NCBI GenBank assembly: GCA_036245805.1 | Contig: BTRK01000002.1 | Span: forward strand, 14,129,067-14,193,066 | DNA from: Pristionchus mayeri | Taxonomy: Eukaryota; Nematoda; Chromadorea; Rhabditida; Neodiplogasteridae | DNA: 64,000 nucleotides | Reading direction: 5' to 3' | Made by a program: the position numbers and the translations under genes | Shown: piece after piece, positions 44,001 through 54,900 of the stretch | Layout: every line of letters begins with the position of its first letter | Position numbering within the stretch: position 1 is the first letter of the stretch | The notes under the pieces: generated by a model | Databases searched by the model: none | The model's input: the letters and a program-made list of their open reading frames with translations, nothing else | What the model was told of the DNA's origin: nothing

Positions 44001-45503
44001 GCTAACTGCTGTATATGAAACAGTTAAATATTTGAAAAATTGTGAATCATAATTTTGGTCATTTTCGATGAAATTTCATGATCGAACATAAAATTGATAA
44101 TATATTTCCTTCCATGCTTGCCAAATGTTGCATGTACGCAGTAATATGGAGTACCACTAAATATTTCCAATTTCCGCATACTCAGGTTTGGGTTTGATTT
44201 GATCACACAAAGAACGATCCTATTCTTTCACGTTTGAGTGGGGTCAGTAACGGATGTTAACGATCATTAAATAGATATCAATTGCACAGTACCAGTGCGT
44301 ACTTTTAATGCTTCGTCATGGGGGGTCTGCATTCTATTTCAACAGTACGTGCGGACTGGCCAGTTAACCTGAAAGAGCATTCATCCCTTTCCCAATATTC
44401 AAAAATCTTCGAAAACACGCAGTGCGATTCTTATTGTATTATTATCCGTATATGCACTCTATCGAGTGAATCGAGCAAGTATTTGTGGACTTATTTCCGT
44501 GAAAGCATGCAAAGTATCCAAAGTATCCAAACTCATGCCAACTGCACTGCGGTCTAGACATGCGAAAACACCTGTGACATTTTTGAGACCTAAGAATGGG
44601 AGTTTTTCAGGCCTATTCGATCTTTCATTGGTATATAGTGATAACCCCTCCGCATGATATTCCTACATCGATGTTTTATTGCAGTAAGTAATACAACGAT
44701 GTCTTATTCACTCAAAACCCTCTGATGTAGACAGCAATGATCAAACTCTCCTATGGTGGGTGAGCTCTCTAATGTAAGGGAAATACTAGAGTACGTGAAA
44801 TGGGGAGAGAAAAGATGCGCGAGGGAGCAAGATATCATCTAGTAATGTGCGTGTTGTGAGCCTGACAGACTCCAGGGAATAGTATACTACTTCGATTATT
44901 GGTCCACTCTTACTCTAATAATCTTGCCCAGTACCCAACTGCTGCACTAACATACAAATTGGTGTATAAATGTGCGACAATATCTCTCCGGATGCGTTGG
45001 GCTAGACGATATTCACCACAGAAATTCTTCATTCTAGACTTGCATGCCTCGAGGGAGGATATGAAAACATTTCACTCAAAAAATCAGAGGGTGGATTGTT
45101 TTGGAAATGGAGACTGCTCGGTCACCGAACAAGAAACGTCTGAGATGCGGGCTCTATGTAAATAATCTCGAAGAAGCACGTAGAGTGCGCGGTTATGAAC
45201 CTTTCAAAATTTCTCATTCGCTACTTCTCACGTGCCTACGAACTCTTGAAGAGCATTTTCACTCGAAAATGACTGATTAGATGTGGAGGCGTGCGAATTT
45301 GTTGGAAATAGCTGTGCAAGGCGTCGATAGAGCTTTCAGCGGGGGATCTGATGCAACGCAAAAATGTTTTCGAATTTCACTGCCTAAATGCTGCAATAAT
45401 GAGTGGGGAAATGGCTTTACAAATTAGAAAAATTCGATAAGAAATTCACTCACTCGGCCGCTTCTGTCGACGCGTTCGTGCTGCTGCTGTTAAGAGACTC
45501 CAT
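29032..45503 (-). CDS. rhodopsin-type G-protein-coupled receptor, 361 residues
   Basis: Twelve coding exons join in one frame (1,086 bp): 45454-45503, 33249-33350, 32855-32930, 32461-32550, 32035-32147, 31082-31171, 30907-30973, 30755-30829, 30409-30505, 30076-30167, 29553-29662, 29032-29155. The N-terminus MESLNSSSTNASTEAAE has two glycosylation sequons (N5, N10). Then come TM1 (AAPFLMLLAIVATVLNITVF), TM2 with SLAVTDTLSS, the TM3 cysteine (about C100), TM4 (VLLLVLWVIPTLVITIYFW), TM5, a Lys/Ser-rich third loop, TM6 (FLFGWMPAS), TM7 with NPIIYA (N314 to A319) and a 40-residue tail. The DRY motif is VHY (126-128). It would signal through G proteins in the plasma membrane; ligand unknown, and I cannot name the subfamily. 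Exon 1 is the least certain part: it matches TM1 in phase and follows a TTGCAG acceptor, but the intron would be 12.1 kb. A second upstream exon (34171-34225) also fits the phase. Confidence 0.75.
29688..29776. repeat. palindromic MITE (GGTCTGACTCTC family)
   Basis: AGCAATGGTCTGACTCTC...GCACGCTCTCTCGTC is mirrored by GAGAGAGCGTGCAAACTGAA...GTCAGACCA around a TTTGACCGG centre. It lies in the last-but-two intron of the GPCR gene. Relatives are at 36603 and 48600, with degenerate ones near 46760. Confidence 0.75.
30589..30740. repeat. palindromic MITE (GGCACTTCTTCG family) in GPCR intron
   Basis: CGGCACTTCTTCGGTTTCTG with GGCCACCCC on the left is mirrored by GGGGTGGCC and CGAAGAAATGC on the right. 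A second family member lies at 32624-32775. Both fall in introns of the same gene. Confidence 0.6.
32202..32290. mobile_element. palindromic MITE (GGCACTAGGTCGGATGAGAA family)
   Basis: Starts GGAACTAGGAGGGATGAGAA and ends TTCTCATCCGACCTAGTGCC around CTTGATATATCAAAGG. It lies in the intron between the third extracellular-loop and TM3 exons of the GPCR. Flanking 23-bp imperfect direct repeats (ATAATACCACCTAATC... at 32180 and ATAATGCCACCTATTC... at 32294) surround it in place of a clean 8-bp duplication. Confidence 0.7.
32624..32775. repeat. palindromic MITE (GGCACTTCTTCG family)
   Basis: GGCACTTCTTCGATATTTAG opens it and its inverse ATATCGAAGAAGTGCC closes it. The interior is C-rich in the left arm and G-rich in the right arm. 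It lies in a GPCR intron (between the TM2 exon and the following one). Confidence 0.65.
34171..34225 (-). other. possible alternative 5' exon of the GPCR gene
   Basis: Between CCGTTAG and CTCAC|GTACTA the frame reads GEEDFHNSENKIENFGVLT and ends in phase 2, so it would splice in frame to the TM1 exon at 33350. It contains no ATG and needs a further upstream exon. Its splice sites are weak, so it may be chance. Confidence 0.25.
36603..36693. repeat. palindromic MITE (GGTCTGACTCTC family)
   Basis: AGCAATCGTCTGACACTC on the left mirrors GAGAGTCAGACCATTGCT on the right; inside, GCACGCTCTCTCG mirrors CGAGAGAGCGTGC. The arms are nearly perfect. Confidence 0.75.
39873..40803. mobile_element. palindromic MITE split by a mariner-type insertion
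   Basis: The left part (39873-39936, from GGCACTAGGTCGGATGAGAA to GCGGCATGACGTCG TA) and the right part (40783-40803, GTTCTCATCC...AGTGCC) are the two pieces of one member of the GGCACTAGG palindrome family. Joined, they would be 85 bp, the family's size. The 844-bp element between them is described separately. Confidence 0.8.
39937..40780. mobile_element. non-autonomous mariner-type element, 844 bp
   Basis: The ends (GGGTGTCCGGAAATTTTTAA near 39940 and its inverse ATTCTTAAAAATTTCCGGAC at 40754) are inverted repeats of about 27 bp with two mismatches. TA flanks both sides (39935-39936 and 40781-40782). The first 14 bases are those of the complete mariner at 8541, so its transposase may have moved this element. 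No transposase motif inside. Confidence 0.85.
41977..42120. mobile_element. single end of a mariner-type element
   Basis: TTAGGGTGTCCCAAAAGTTC stands here behind TA. It is almost the end of the element at 3315. The matching inverse end was not found downstream, and the retrotransposon fragment starts about 140 bp later, so this is probably a broken element or one interrupted by the retrotransposon. Confidence 0.5.
42121..43790 (+). mobile_element. 5'-truncated non-LTR retrotransposon (CR1/Jockey-like)
   Basis: This covers the reverse-transcriptase part of a LINE-type element and its 3' end. There is no upstream endonuclease region, the usual result of incomplete reverse transcription. The 3' end is near the ATATATATAT tract at 43784; no poly-A tail is obvious. 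It lies on the strand opposite to the GPCR gene, in its putative first intron. Confidence 0.75.
42125..43611 (+). pseudogene. reverse transcriptase of the retrotransposon, frameshifted
   Basis: Motifs of a non-LTR reverse transcriptase appear in order: GPDRIPSILL, YWPISLTS (usually YRPISL), GFRKGRSTTHQL, VDFSKAFDSVSHRKLL, then in another frame [28 protein letters not shown] with the catalytic FADD, and the thumb and 3' region to 43611. The frame changes by one base near 42655, in an AAAAA run after WLCSRSQK. The enzyme would copy element RNA into DNA at a nicked target, but this truncated, frameshifted copy cannot. Confidence 0.85.
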
Positions 45504-45505
45504 TC
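45454..45505 (-). promoter_or_regulatory. putative GPCR first exon with splice acceptor at its 5' edge
   Basis: TATTGCAG stands two bases before the ATG at 45501-45503, as at nematode trans-splice sites. The exon closes with a strong donor, CGA|GTGAGTG. Coding content and phase are given under the GPCR gene. Confidence 0.5.
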
Positions 45506-47467
45506 CTGCAATACGATAAACCCGTACAATTCGTAGATTTTATAGGGAACGGAGCGCGAAATCGGGATAATTTGTGCACAATGAAAGGAATACTGACGTT
45601 CTCGGCTAGCATCAGCATACAAATAGGCAGAACAAAGAGCTAAATCGGGGATCGGGAATAAATCGGGAAATTCAGTCCGACAAATACGTGCGAAATTGTA
45701 GATTCAGTGCAATTTGCAGCTAAATTAGCTGATTTTATTAAGAACAAGAGGCCTTAATGCATTCGGACGGTATTCATGTACCAAATTAGCCGGATTCTTC
45801 GCGAACAAAGGAATGAGAAGCCGGAGATGTGACAGATTCGGTGGGAAGAAACCCGGCCGGAGGATAGAAAAAGGGGAGAGACAAGGAACCGTGCGCGGCG
45901 TTTGATGAAGAACGCCCATCTTCTTCTCGTTTCTTCTCTGTCCCTCTTTGCCCAGTAGAGCTAGAGTGTATGCGAAATGGAGAAAGCCAGCCTATTACTC
46001 ATGCGAAATAGTACTTGAAATGGAGAGAAATTACTGAAAAACTGCAGCGACTGATTGATGCGCGAAACTTTCAATGCAAAAAGACGAATTCCTCGACGCA
46101 ATTTATGAGCGCAAAAGGCAGAAGAGACAAGAAGGCGCGTTAACTCGTCAGAAGTGGGAAATGAACCCTTTCTCTTCCTCCTTCTTCCCTAATCCCTGCT
46201 GAGGCTCAAGCGAAAACCTCAGCACTCGTTTTCACACGTTTCTAAACAAGGTAGCTGTTTCCTCCATTCAGAGTTTTCTATAAATGGATAGAGAAAAGAG
46301 AGAACGGGAAAACGGAAGAGAGCCCCGGCGCAACTATGGAATGTTTGGGAAACGCGGAGGAGTTTGCGGAAAAGGGAAAGCGAGACGAGAGGAGAGACTC
46401 CATTCAGCGTTCCCTCTCATTGTGTTAGGCATGGGAGATATCGTTGGAATGGAGAGAGTGGAGTCCTTACTCGTTGCTAATGAACTGGGATGTTTGCCCG
46501 ATTGAGTCAATTAGCGAACGATGTTGAAGTGGAAACAGAATGAGTAAGATGCGCCTGATTAAACTGATTTTCACACGCAAACTATTTAACAATTCTTTGT
46601 TATGTAATATGAGAAGATGATAAAGAGTAAATGTTACAAGCAATTTATAAGCATGGTAATACGATGTCCTCTCTAGATGGAAATAACTACCCAAATGAGA
46701 CGGCGTGAGGAATAATCGTCTGAATCTCTCCAAATGACGTGCTATCTCGCTTTCTCTAACCTGCTAGAGTTCGCAAACTGGGGAGAGTCAGACCATTTCG
46801 ACGAAGTGACAGTACAAGGAAGTAAAAGATGGACAACGAGTCAATTATTTTAATTTTTTACGGCGTTAGAGTACAGGGAAGTAGAAGCTAGACAAGGAGA
46901 CAGTTCTAAATCGGTCCGCGATGCGTATTGTCGTGAAAACCTTGCGGTCCTCAAATTAAATTCACATCGCTACTTCTTTTTCATTGTTAGGTATCCTATA
47001 CATAGAAAGAAGAACACCCTAACCATATTATACACACTCTCGTTTCTACCATCAGAAATTTCCAAAGAGGAATACAAAGAGGAAATAGATTGTGCAGATA
47101 CTCAGTTTCCGACCCTATCATGTTTCCTCATCTCACCTTGCCAGATTCCGAGTAACAAACAAATAATAATATACAAAGGTTATTACCAATTCAGTAAGAG
47201 AAGATCGAAATGACGAGTACGTGGTCTTTATTCCAAACTCGTGGGCCCTACAATATGCTCACGAAAGACTTATTGCGCAGGGCACATGTAGTAGTAGCGA
47301 CTCCTCTACATATATTTGATGAAGTTACGATCTGTATAGACATTGCGGATGGGGAAATTGTTTTTACCAGTTAATCTAGACGTATCCCATGGATACAGCG
47401 GCTACTTTGAGAGAGAAAAGTGAACAACAATATTAGAATATTCCATAAATGCAATCGAAACGGTACA
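45506..47467. other. intergenic, no gene seen
   Basis: No supported exon. A degenerate GAGAGTCAGACCA palindrome end lies near 46780. The stretch upstream of 45505 would hold the GPCR promoter if exon 1 is right. Confidence 0.4.
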
Positions 47468-48599
47468 AAATGCGTGAAAGAGACTCATTGGCTGACGAAC
47501 AAAGAATGATTTTGGCTGGCTCATTTGGAAAAAAACGAAGAAAATGCTAATTTCGCGCAGTAAGCTCGTGGTTGCGAGCGGAAATGAGACGGGAATTCTG
47601 TCAAAACATCGAAACGTGGGAAATTACAGTTCTCGTCGATATTTCGTCGCGATATGCCACTCAATTTGATGAGAGAAGTGAGCGTCAGAGAATCTGTCGG
47701 AGAGCTTAGCTGGAGATAACATTCCTATCACGCAAAACAAGCCTGGGGATTAACGGCCAATCAGGCAGGGCGGATATCAGGCTTTTTTCTGCTGCCTCCC
47801 ATGCTCTCTAGTCTCAATCAGAGAGTATCTAGAGACTTCGTCAGACAGTAATAATGAGAATGCAATGCACTCGATACAGAAGCCTCTGATCGGAGAGATT
47901 TCCTGGATTAGCGCACTTATCTGGCTTAAGTAAGCGGGAACCGAGGTAATAACAACGAGGCACGTCAAAACGAGCACATCTCTCCTGTCCTCCTGCTCTC
48001 TTCTCAATCAGACTGGCGAGATAGTGCGCAAATGAGGAGAATCGTTCACTTCCGGACGTTCAAGTCACAATCTCGGGCCCATAATTCATTCAAACATCTC
48101 TCCCGTGTCTCCCTTCAGTCAAATAAAATTCGTGACGGGGCTTAGAAGCGAGGGCGATGTCACGTATAGATGAAACGGATGAGGTATCTTCACTCTGCCT
48201 AACCCCTTTTGGCCAGAGAAGGAAGGATAGCGTGAGATGAGAAGGGCATTAGAAGGGGATTAATGCACGTAGTGGACTTTTGGAGTCGGAAGGATGAAGA
48301 GATGGGTGGGAGGAGAAGCGAGAACACAAATAGCATAAACGTGATGTTTGCAAGGATAAGTTACATTAGTTGAAGGCAGAAAGTACATCTCTAGAAATGA
48401 GTTGTTTTTCGTTGTTATTTCTTCCGGAAGTGAGCGATTGATTAAAAAGGACTACACGATGTTAGCACTTTGATGCGATAAATGCATGGTGTACTCAATT
48501 TCGAACATCGGTAAGGGCAACGGAAGATAAATAATATCTCAATTTCGCATAATTCGATCGTTCTTTCTAATTGACAAGGACTGAGTAACCGTCTTACTC

Positions 48600-48676
48600 G
48601 CTCCAAATCGCATGCTCTCTCGCTGTCTCTGACCGCTGAGAGAGTGTGCAATATAAGGAGAGTCAGACCATTGCTC
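48600..48676. repeat. degenerate palindromic MITE (GGTCTGACTCTC family)
   Basis: Right arm GAGAGTCAGACCATTGCT and central CTCTCTCGC...GAGAGAGTG are kept, while the left end is worn (CGCTCCAAATCG). The identical copy is at 53103-53179. Confidence 0.55.
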
Positions 48677-48771
48677 CAAGGACGTCGACCTCCCCGAGCG
48701 CTGAACACTAGTCGGGAACGGATATTGCAGTGCTCAAGAAAAAACAGGACTGAAAGGGAACAAAGAGGAGC

Positions 48772-49216
48772 CTATTCCTCGTTTCCACGCCATTTGACAC
48801 TGAGTGGAAGGAGGAAATGAAAGGGGAAGGGAAGTACTTGAAGACGAGGGCGAAGACACTGAGAAGAGCCTCTCCGGACTATTGATGGCCTTGTTTTTGC
48901 AAATTTTGAGCTACGGTCTCGTAGCTCCGCTGCGGTGAGAGCAAAGGGATGATGAGCAGTTTGTGCATACATGTATAGAGTTCGCAGTAACAAAACACTT
49001 TCGGGGGCACGTTATTATGTGTTGTAGGTTTGCCAAACAATATGTAAATTCTCATCTGAATTACTCACGGCACATGCTAAAAACTTGTAAAACGCTAATG
49101 AACAAGGCGAACGCCAAGCTCGCAGACCACAAGGGCTGCTCGATCTCTTCTGGGTGGTCGTGCTCATAATACATCATCGACTGCCTCCATTCATTATGTT
49201 TTTGTTGCCGGTCCAT
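48772..49216 (-). CDS. small predicted membrane protein, 5' exons (copy 1)
   Basis: Exon 1 (49069-49216) starts at an ATG and reads MDRQQKHNEWRQ, an acidic stretch YYEHDHPEEIEQ, then a hydrophobic segment LWSASLAFALFISVLQVFSM (residues about 30-49). It ends at a strong donor, C|GTGAGTAA. The best next exon opens after CTCACCGCAG at 48929, is in phase, and reads ELRDRSSKFAKTRPSIVRRG to a stop at 48772; a donor CAA|GTACTT inside it could lead further. The product would be a single-pass membrane protein of about 100 residues or the start of a longer one. I do not recognise the family. The phase does not fit the GPCR exons, so it is not an alternative start of that gene. Confidence 0.45.
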
Positions 49217-51970
49217 TCTCGGCTGCCTTCTAATCCCCGCCTAAGCACGTCGTTTGTCATTGCATTTCTCTCCATGAGAGAGTTATCGTCCCTCTCTCAG
49301 TTTCTCGCAATCTTTGCCGAGTAGGCAAATATTTCCGCCGTTCTTCCTCAATTTTGCACACAAACAACATCACCCTTTAAGAAATTGCAAACTGATTCGT
49401 GGTTGGTGAAATTTGAGGCGTTTATGCTATTTTCACCCATCCCCTTTTGGACCTTTGATTTGGTGCATGAAAATATTGAGTTCAGCTATACTTTCTCCTT
49501 TTCTGATACGATCATTTAACTGTTCCTCATTGCAGACCACGCGATGGAACAGCGAGTGAGATAAACTGTAGCTGATCGAGATGATAGGAATGGGGAAGCA
49601 GAAGTTCGATGATCTCCTGGAGGCTGGTGAAGGCATGGAGGAAGAGGGGATGAGGGTTGGTAGATCAAGGGAGAGAGAGGAGTGAGAACCCAGGCGTATT
49701 GAGGGAAGATCACTCGGGTCCAAAGTACACGCCTAGTCTATTCAAATGCACGTACGCGAGCCGATGACAATGCACGGACGAGCATGCAAATTGAGCTGAG
49801 GTCTGGGAGACTAGGCAACGTCATTTTCGATGCTCCCTCTCCCTCGTTCTGGTAAACTCGCGTTTCTCTACCTCTTTCCCTCCATTCTCCTTCTTTCCTT
49901 GAGATTTCTGGCTTCCCTTTGACCTCTTCGTATTACGCGATGGAAAAGCTGGGCACTTCTATGGTCCCCTTTTTCCATAATCTGTTCGATTCCCTTGTTT
50001 ACCCAATTCTGAACGAACTTTGGACCCGATCGATTTTCTTCCTGATCTTCTTCTCTTTCTCCCTTGACGCCTCAACCACTTCCACTGCAGGTCACGCCTT
50101 TTCATATCAAGCAAGAGTCTTTGGGGAGAAGCAGCGCCGCGGCCATAAGTTAGGCTTATCTACAGTATCCTATAGTAATCCAGCACTTCTTAATTTGCAG
50201 GATTCGTCTACTTGAGCTGGGGACGACTACGCGCACTGAGGAGAAGGATTGACTATTCGAGGTCACGTTGCAACGTCACAACGACTCCCTCTCCCTCGCC
50301 TCATTACGAACTCCGGGGAAGAGGGAGGCGTTGCAACGCGACCACGCCTATAGCACTATTAAAACGTTCCGACAATGCTAGTTGGCCTCCTAAGCCGCTA
50401 AATCTCTGAGCCGGCTTTTGGTACTTTAATTATTATACTCTTAAAAGTGTTTTTAATTTCAATTATTGCATTCAATCATCACCACATGTCAGGCTATATG
50501 GTTTGAAGAAAATATGCGGCTGAACAGATTATAGGAAATAACTTTCTAATTTTTCGTTCCGCTTGTTTAGTCGCGTACTCGGAATGGTGTAGGACATACA
50601 TTTCTAATCCAATATTACTATAGCCAAGCATACTGGAAGCCCTCGACATGCAGCAAATGGATCGAAGGGGAACCGTGAGAGGCTGAGGGATACTGTAGAA
50701 TTCGTGTGGGATACACTAGATGGTTGCGGATCTTTCATTGGACTTCTTTCCATGACATGAATTCTGCTCGTAATAGAGAATGGGAGAGTTTAACATTGAT
50801 TCGTTGGAATAGTTGGCAGGTGGGAAATGAGTAAACTTCGTATTCTAGAGTGCTTCGGAATTTAAATGATTATTATCTAGGTTTAAAAATTCTCGCATTG
50901 CGAACCTAGGTGTAGACGATTGGGTGCAAACGGGTATAATGCAATTCCATCTTTACGCGGATTCTTACCTCAGTGTGTTTGTCCATTGTACGCATCTCCA
51001 TCCTGAATCTGATGCAACGGAGAGAGCCGCGTATCGAGTGGGCACAGTGGAAGCAAGGAAGGAAGGAGGACGAGAGGGCTGGGGGACGACTGCCGTGCGG
51101 CTCATAGCTCAGTGATTCCTTGCAATTGTGTTCTAGAGTGAACTACTGTATCTGATCTTTGATCTCCGCAGGTTCGAGCAGTGGATGGAGCACGAGAACA
51201 AGCAAGGGCATCTCTAGCAACGTCGCCTTCTGGCTGTTGATGCTATCCCTACTCCCCTCACCTTCTTGTTCCTGATCTGCCTCCGTTCCTCGTGAACGGA
51301 CACCCCAGCCTACTCTGGACCCATTGTGAGGAAGCGAAGAGGAGCCGTTGTGTCCTCGCAGATTGCTTTCTCTGGTAAAAGTTTCCCAGTGAGATACATG
51401 CGGGGTCCCCACTGGAAAGCTGAAAACATGATCTAGGCACGCGAACTAGGAATTTCTCGATACGCAATCCTCGCTTCTCGCTCACACACCATTCCCGAGT
51501 GATATTCAACCACAAAAACGAGTGCTTATACGACTCGTGCGAGCAAAATGGAACAGAAAAGCACATGTATGACGAGAAATCGAGGGAGATGGTGCACAAT
51601 ATGAAGGTTCAGTATTCAGTTCACAGAAGAACTAATCAAGGGAAGGATACGAAGGGGAGTACACAGATGTATGACAGAACCACAATGACAAAAGCACAAT
51701 AAGGTTTCATGTTACTGTACATTCCAAAGGCCTTGCGATTCTAATGATATTGAGCTGTTTCAGAAATTTGTGAAGCCAATTTCACGCAAGTCATACTATT
51801 TTGCTCGAACCAGGCACTTTTGTCGTTGTGGCAAAGAGTTAGGCACATGTTTCCTTTTCTTCAATTCAGCCGAAAAGAAGGGAGGGGGGAGTATGGAAGG
51901 GTAGGGGAGAAGGGGGATCCTAGAGCACAGCAAGGCAATTCAGAAAAAAAGCTCATTTGCGTGGCAGAAC
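49217..51970. other. non-coding part of duplicated unit (copy 1)
   Basis: Upstream region of the membrane-protein gene. A possible terminal exon on the plus strand follows CTCCGCAG at 51172 and reads FEQWMEHENKQGHL then TAG, but no partner exon was found. Nothing else supported. The same applies to 53720-56473 in copy 2. Confidence 0.35.
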
Positions 51971-54900
51971 AAATGCGTGAAAGAGACTCATTGGCTGACG
52001 AACAAAGAATGATTTTGGCTGGCTCATTTGGAAAAAAACGAAGAAAATGCTAATTTCGCGCAGTAAGCTCGTGGTTGCGAGCGGAAATGAGACGGGAATT
52101 CTGTCAAAACATCGAAACGTGGGAAATTACAGTTCTCGTCGATATTTCGTCGCGATATGCCACTCAATTTGATGAGAGAAGTGAGCGTCAGAGAATCTGT
52201 CGGAGAGCTTAGCTGGAGATAACATTCCTATCACGCAAAACAAGCCTGGGGATTAACGGCCAATCAGGCAGGGCGGATATCAGGCTTTTTTCTGCTGCCT
52301 CCCATGCTCTCTAGTCTCAATCAGAGAGTATCTAGAGACTTCGTCAGACAGTAATAATGAGAATGCAATGCACTCGATACAGAAGCCTCTGATCGGAGAG
52401 ATTTCCTGGATTAGCGCACTTATCTGGCTTAAGTAAGCGGGAACCGAGGTAATAACAACGAGGCACGTCAAAACGAGCACATCTCTCCTGTCCTCCTGCT
52501 CTCTTCTCAATCAGACTGGCGAGATAGTGCGCAAATGAGGAGAATCGTTCACTTCCGGACGTTCAAGTCACAATCTCGGGCCCATAATTCATTCAAACAT
52601 CTCTCCCGTGTCTCCCTTCAGTCAAATAAAATTCGTGACGGGGCTTAGAAGCGAGGGCGATGTCACGTATAGATGAAACGGATGAGGTATCTTCACTCTG
52701 CCTAACCCCTTTTGGCCAGAGAAGGAAGGATAGCGTGAGATGAGAAGGGCATTAGAAGGGGATTAATGCACGTAGTGGACTTTTGGAGTCGGAAGGATGA
52801 AGAGATGGGTGGGAGGAGAAGCGAGAACACAAATAGCATAAACGTGATGTTTGCAAGGATAAGTTACATTAGTTGAAGGCAGAAAGTACATCTCTAGAAA
52901 TGAGTTGTTTTTCGTTGTTATTTCTTCCGGAAGTGAGCGATTGATTAAAAAGGACTACACGATGTTAGCACTTTGATGCGATAAATGCATGGTGTACTCA
53001 ATTTCGAACATCGGTAAGGGCAACGGAAGATAAATAATATCTCAATTTCGCATAATTCGATCGTTCTTTCTAATTGACAAGGACTGAGTAACCGTCTTAC
53101 TCGCTCCAAATCGCATGCTCTCTCGCTGTCTCTGACCGCTGAGAGAGTGTGCAATATAAGGAGAGTCAGACCATTGCTCCAAGGACGTCGACCTCCCCGA
53201 GCGCTGAACACTAGTCGGGAACGGATATTGCAGTGCTCAAGAAAAAACAGGACTGAAAGGGAACAAAGAGGAGCCTATTCCTCGTTTCCACGCCATTTGA
53301 CACTGAGTGGAAGGAGGAAATGAAAGGGGAAGGGAAGTACTTGAAGACGAGGGCGAAGACACTGAGAAGAGCCTCTCCGGACTATTGATGGCCTTGTTTT
53401 TGCAAATTTTGAGCTACGGTCTCGTAGCTCCGCTGCGGTGAGAGCAAAGGGATGATGAGCAGTTTGTGCATACATGTATAGAGTTCGCAGTAACAAAACA
53501 CTTTCGGGGGCACGTTATTATGTGTTGTAGGTTTGCCAAACAATATGTAAATTCTCATCTGAATTACTCACGGCACATGCTAAAAACTTGTAAAACGCTA
53601 ATGAACAAGGCGAACGCCAAGCTCGCAGACCACAAGGGCTGCTCGATCTCTTCTGGGTGGTCGTGCTCATAATACATCATCGACTGCCTCCATTCATTAT
53701 GTTTTTGTTGCCGGTCCATTCTCGGCTGCCTTCTAATCCCCGCCTAAGCACGTCGTTTGTCATTGCATTTCTCTCCATGAGAGAGTTATCGTCCCTCTCT
53801 CAGTTTCTCGCAATCTTTGCCGAGTAGGCAAATATTTCCGCCGTTCTTCCTCAATTTTGCACACAAACAACATCACCCTTTAAGAAATTGCAAACTGATT
53901 CGTGGTTGGTGAAATTTGAGGCGTTTATGCTATTTTCACCCATCCCCTTTTGGACCTTTGATTTGGTGCATGAAAATATTGAGTTCAGCTATACTTTCTC
54001 CTTTTCTGATACGATCATTTAACTGTTCCTCATTGCAGACCACGCGATGGAACAGCGAGTGAGATAAACTGTAGCTGATCGAGATGATAGGAATGGGGAA
54101 GCAGAAGTTCGATGATCTCCTGGAGGCTGGTGAAGGCATGGAGGAAGAGGGGATGAGGGTTGGTAGATCAAGGGAGAGAGAGGAGTGAGAACCCAGGCGT
54201 ATTGAGGGAAGATCACTCGGGTCCAAAGTACACGCCTAGTCTATTCAAATGCACGTACGCGAGCCGATGACAATGCACGGACGAGCATGCAAATTGAGCT
54301 GAGGTCTGGGAGACTAGGCAACGTCATTTTCGATGCTCCCTCTCCCTCGTTCTGGTAAACTCGCGTTTCTCTACCTCTTTCCCTCCATTCTCCTTCTTTC
54401 CTTGAGATTTCTGGCTTCCCTTTGACCTCTTCGTATTACGCGATGGAAAAGCTGGGCACTTCTATGGTCCCCTTTTTCCATAATCTGTTCGATTCCCTTG
54501 TTTACCCAATTCTGAACGAACTTTGGACCCGATCGATTTTCTTCCTGATCTTCTTCTCTTTCTCCCTTGACGCCTCAACCACTTCCACTGCAGGTCACGC
54601 CTTTTCATATCAAGCAAGAGTCTTTGGGGAGAAGCAGCGCCGCGGCCATAAGTTAGGCTTATCTACAGTATCCTATAGTAATCCAGCACTTCTTAATTTG
54701 CAGGATTCGTCTACTTGAGCTGGGGACGACTACGCGCACTGAGGAGAAGGATTGACTATTCGAGGTCACGTTGCAACGTCACAACGACTCCCTCTCCCTC
54801 GCCTCATTACGAACTCCGGGGAAGAGGGAGGCGTTGCAACGCGACCACGCCTATAGCACTATTAAAACGTTCCGACAATGCTAGTTGGCCTCCTAAGCCG

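Larger units (their letters stand above)
33351..45453 (-). other. first intron of the GPCR gene, 12.1 kb, transposon-rich
   Basis: No other supported gene was found in this stretch apart from transposon sequence: the MITE at 36603, the nested elements at 39873-40803, a mariner end at 41977 and the retrotransposon at 42121. A G-run of 13 is at 38050. If exon 1 at 45454 is wrong, this is intergenic DNA. Confidence 0.45.
47468..51970. repeat. tandem duplication, copy 1 (4,503 bp)
   Basis: The sequence from 47468 recurs, offset by 4,503 bp, from 51971. No difference was seen in the stretches compared, and all reading frames in the two copies are identical. AAAT stands at each of the three junctions (47468, 51971, 56474). 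Contents: the first exons of a membrane-protein gene (48772-49216, minus strand), a palindromic MITE (about 48600-48676), and otherwise non-coding sequence. Confidence 0.95.

Noticed and set aside
48442..48708. Frames of 60-113 codons within the duplicated 4.5-kb unit, present twice
   Set aside because: Being duplicated is not evidence of coding, since the whole DNA is copied. Only the exon with ATG, hydrophobic segment and strong donor was kept.
51173..51219. Plus-strand terminal exon FEQWMEHENKQGHL
   Set aside because: It has a good acceptor and a stop but no partner exon, and it is too short to support a gene.
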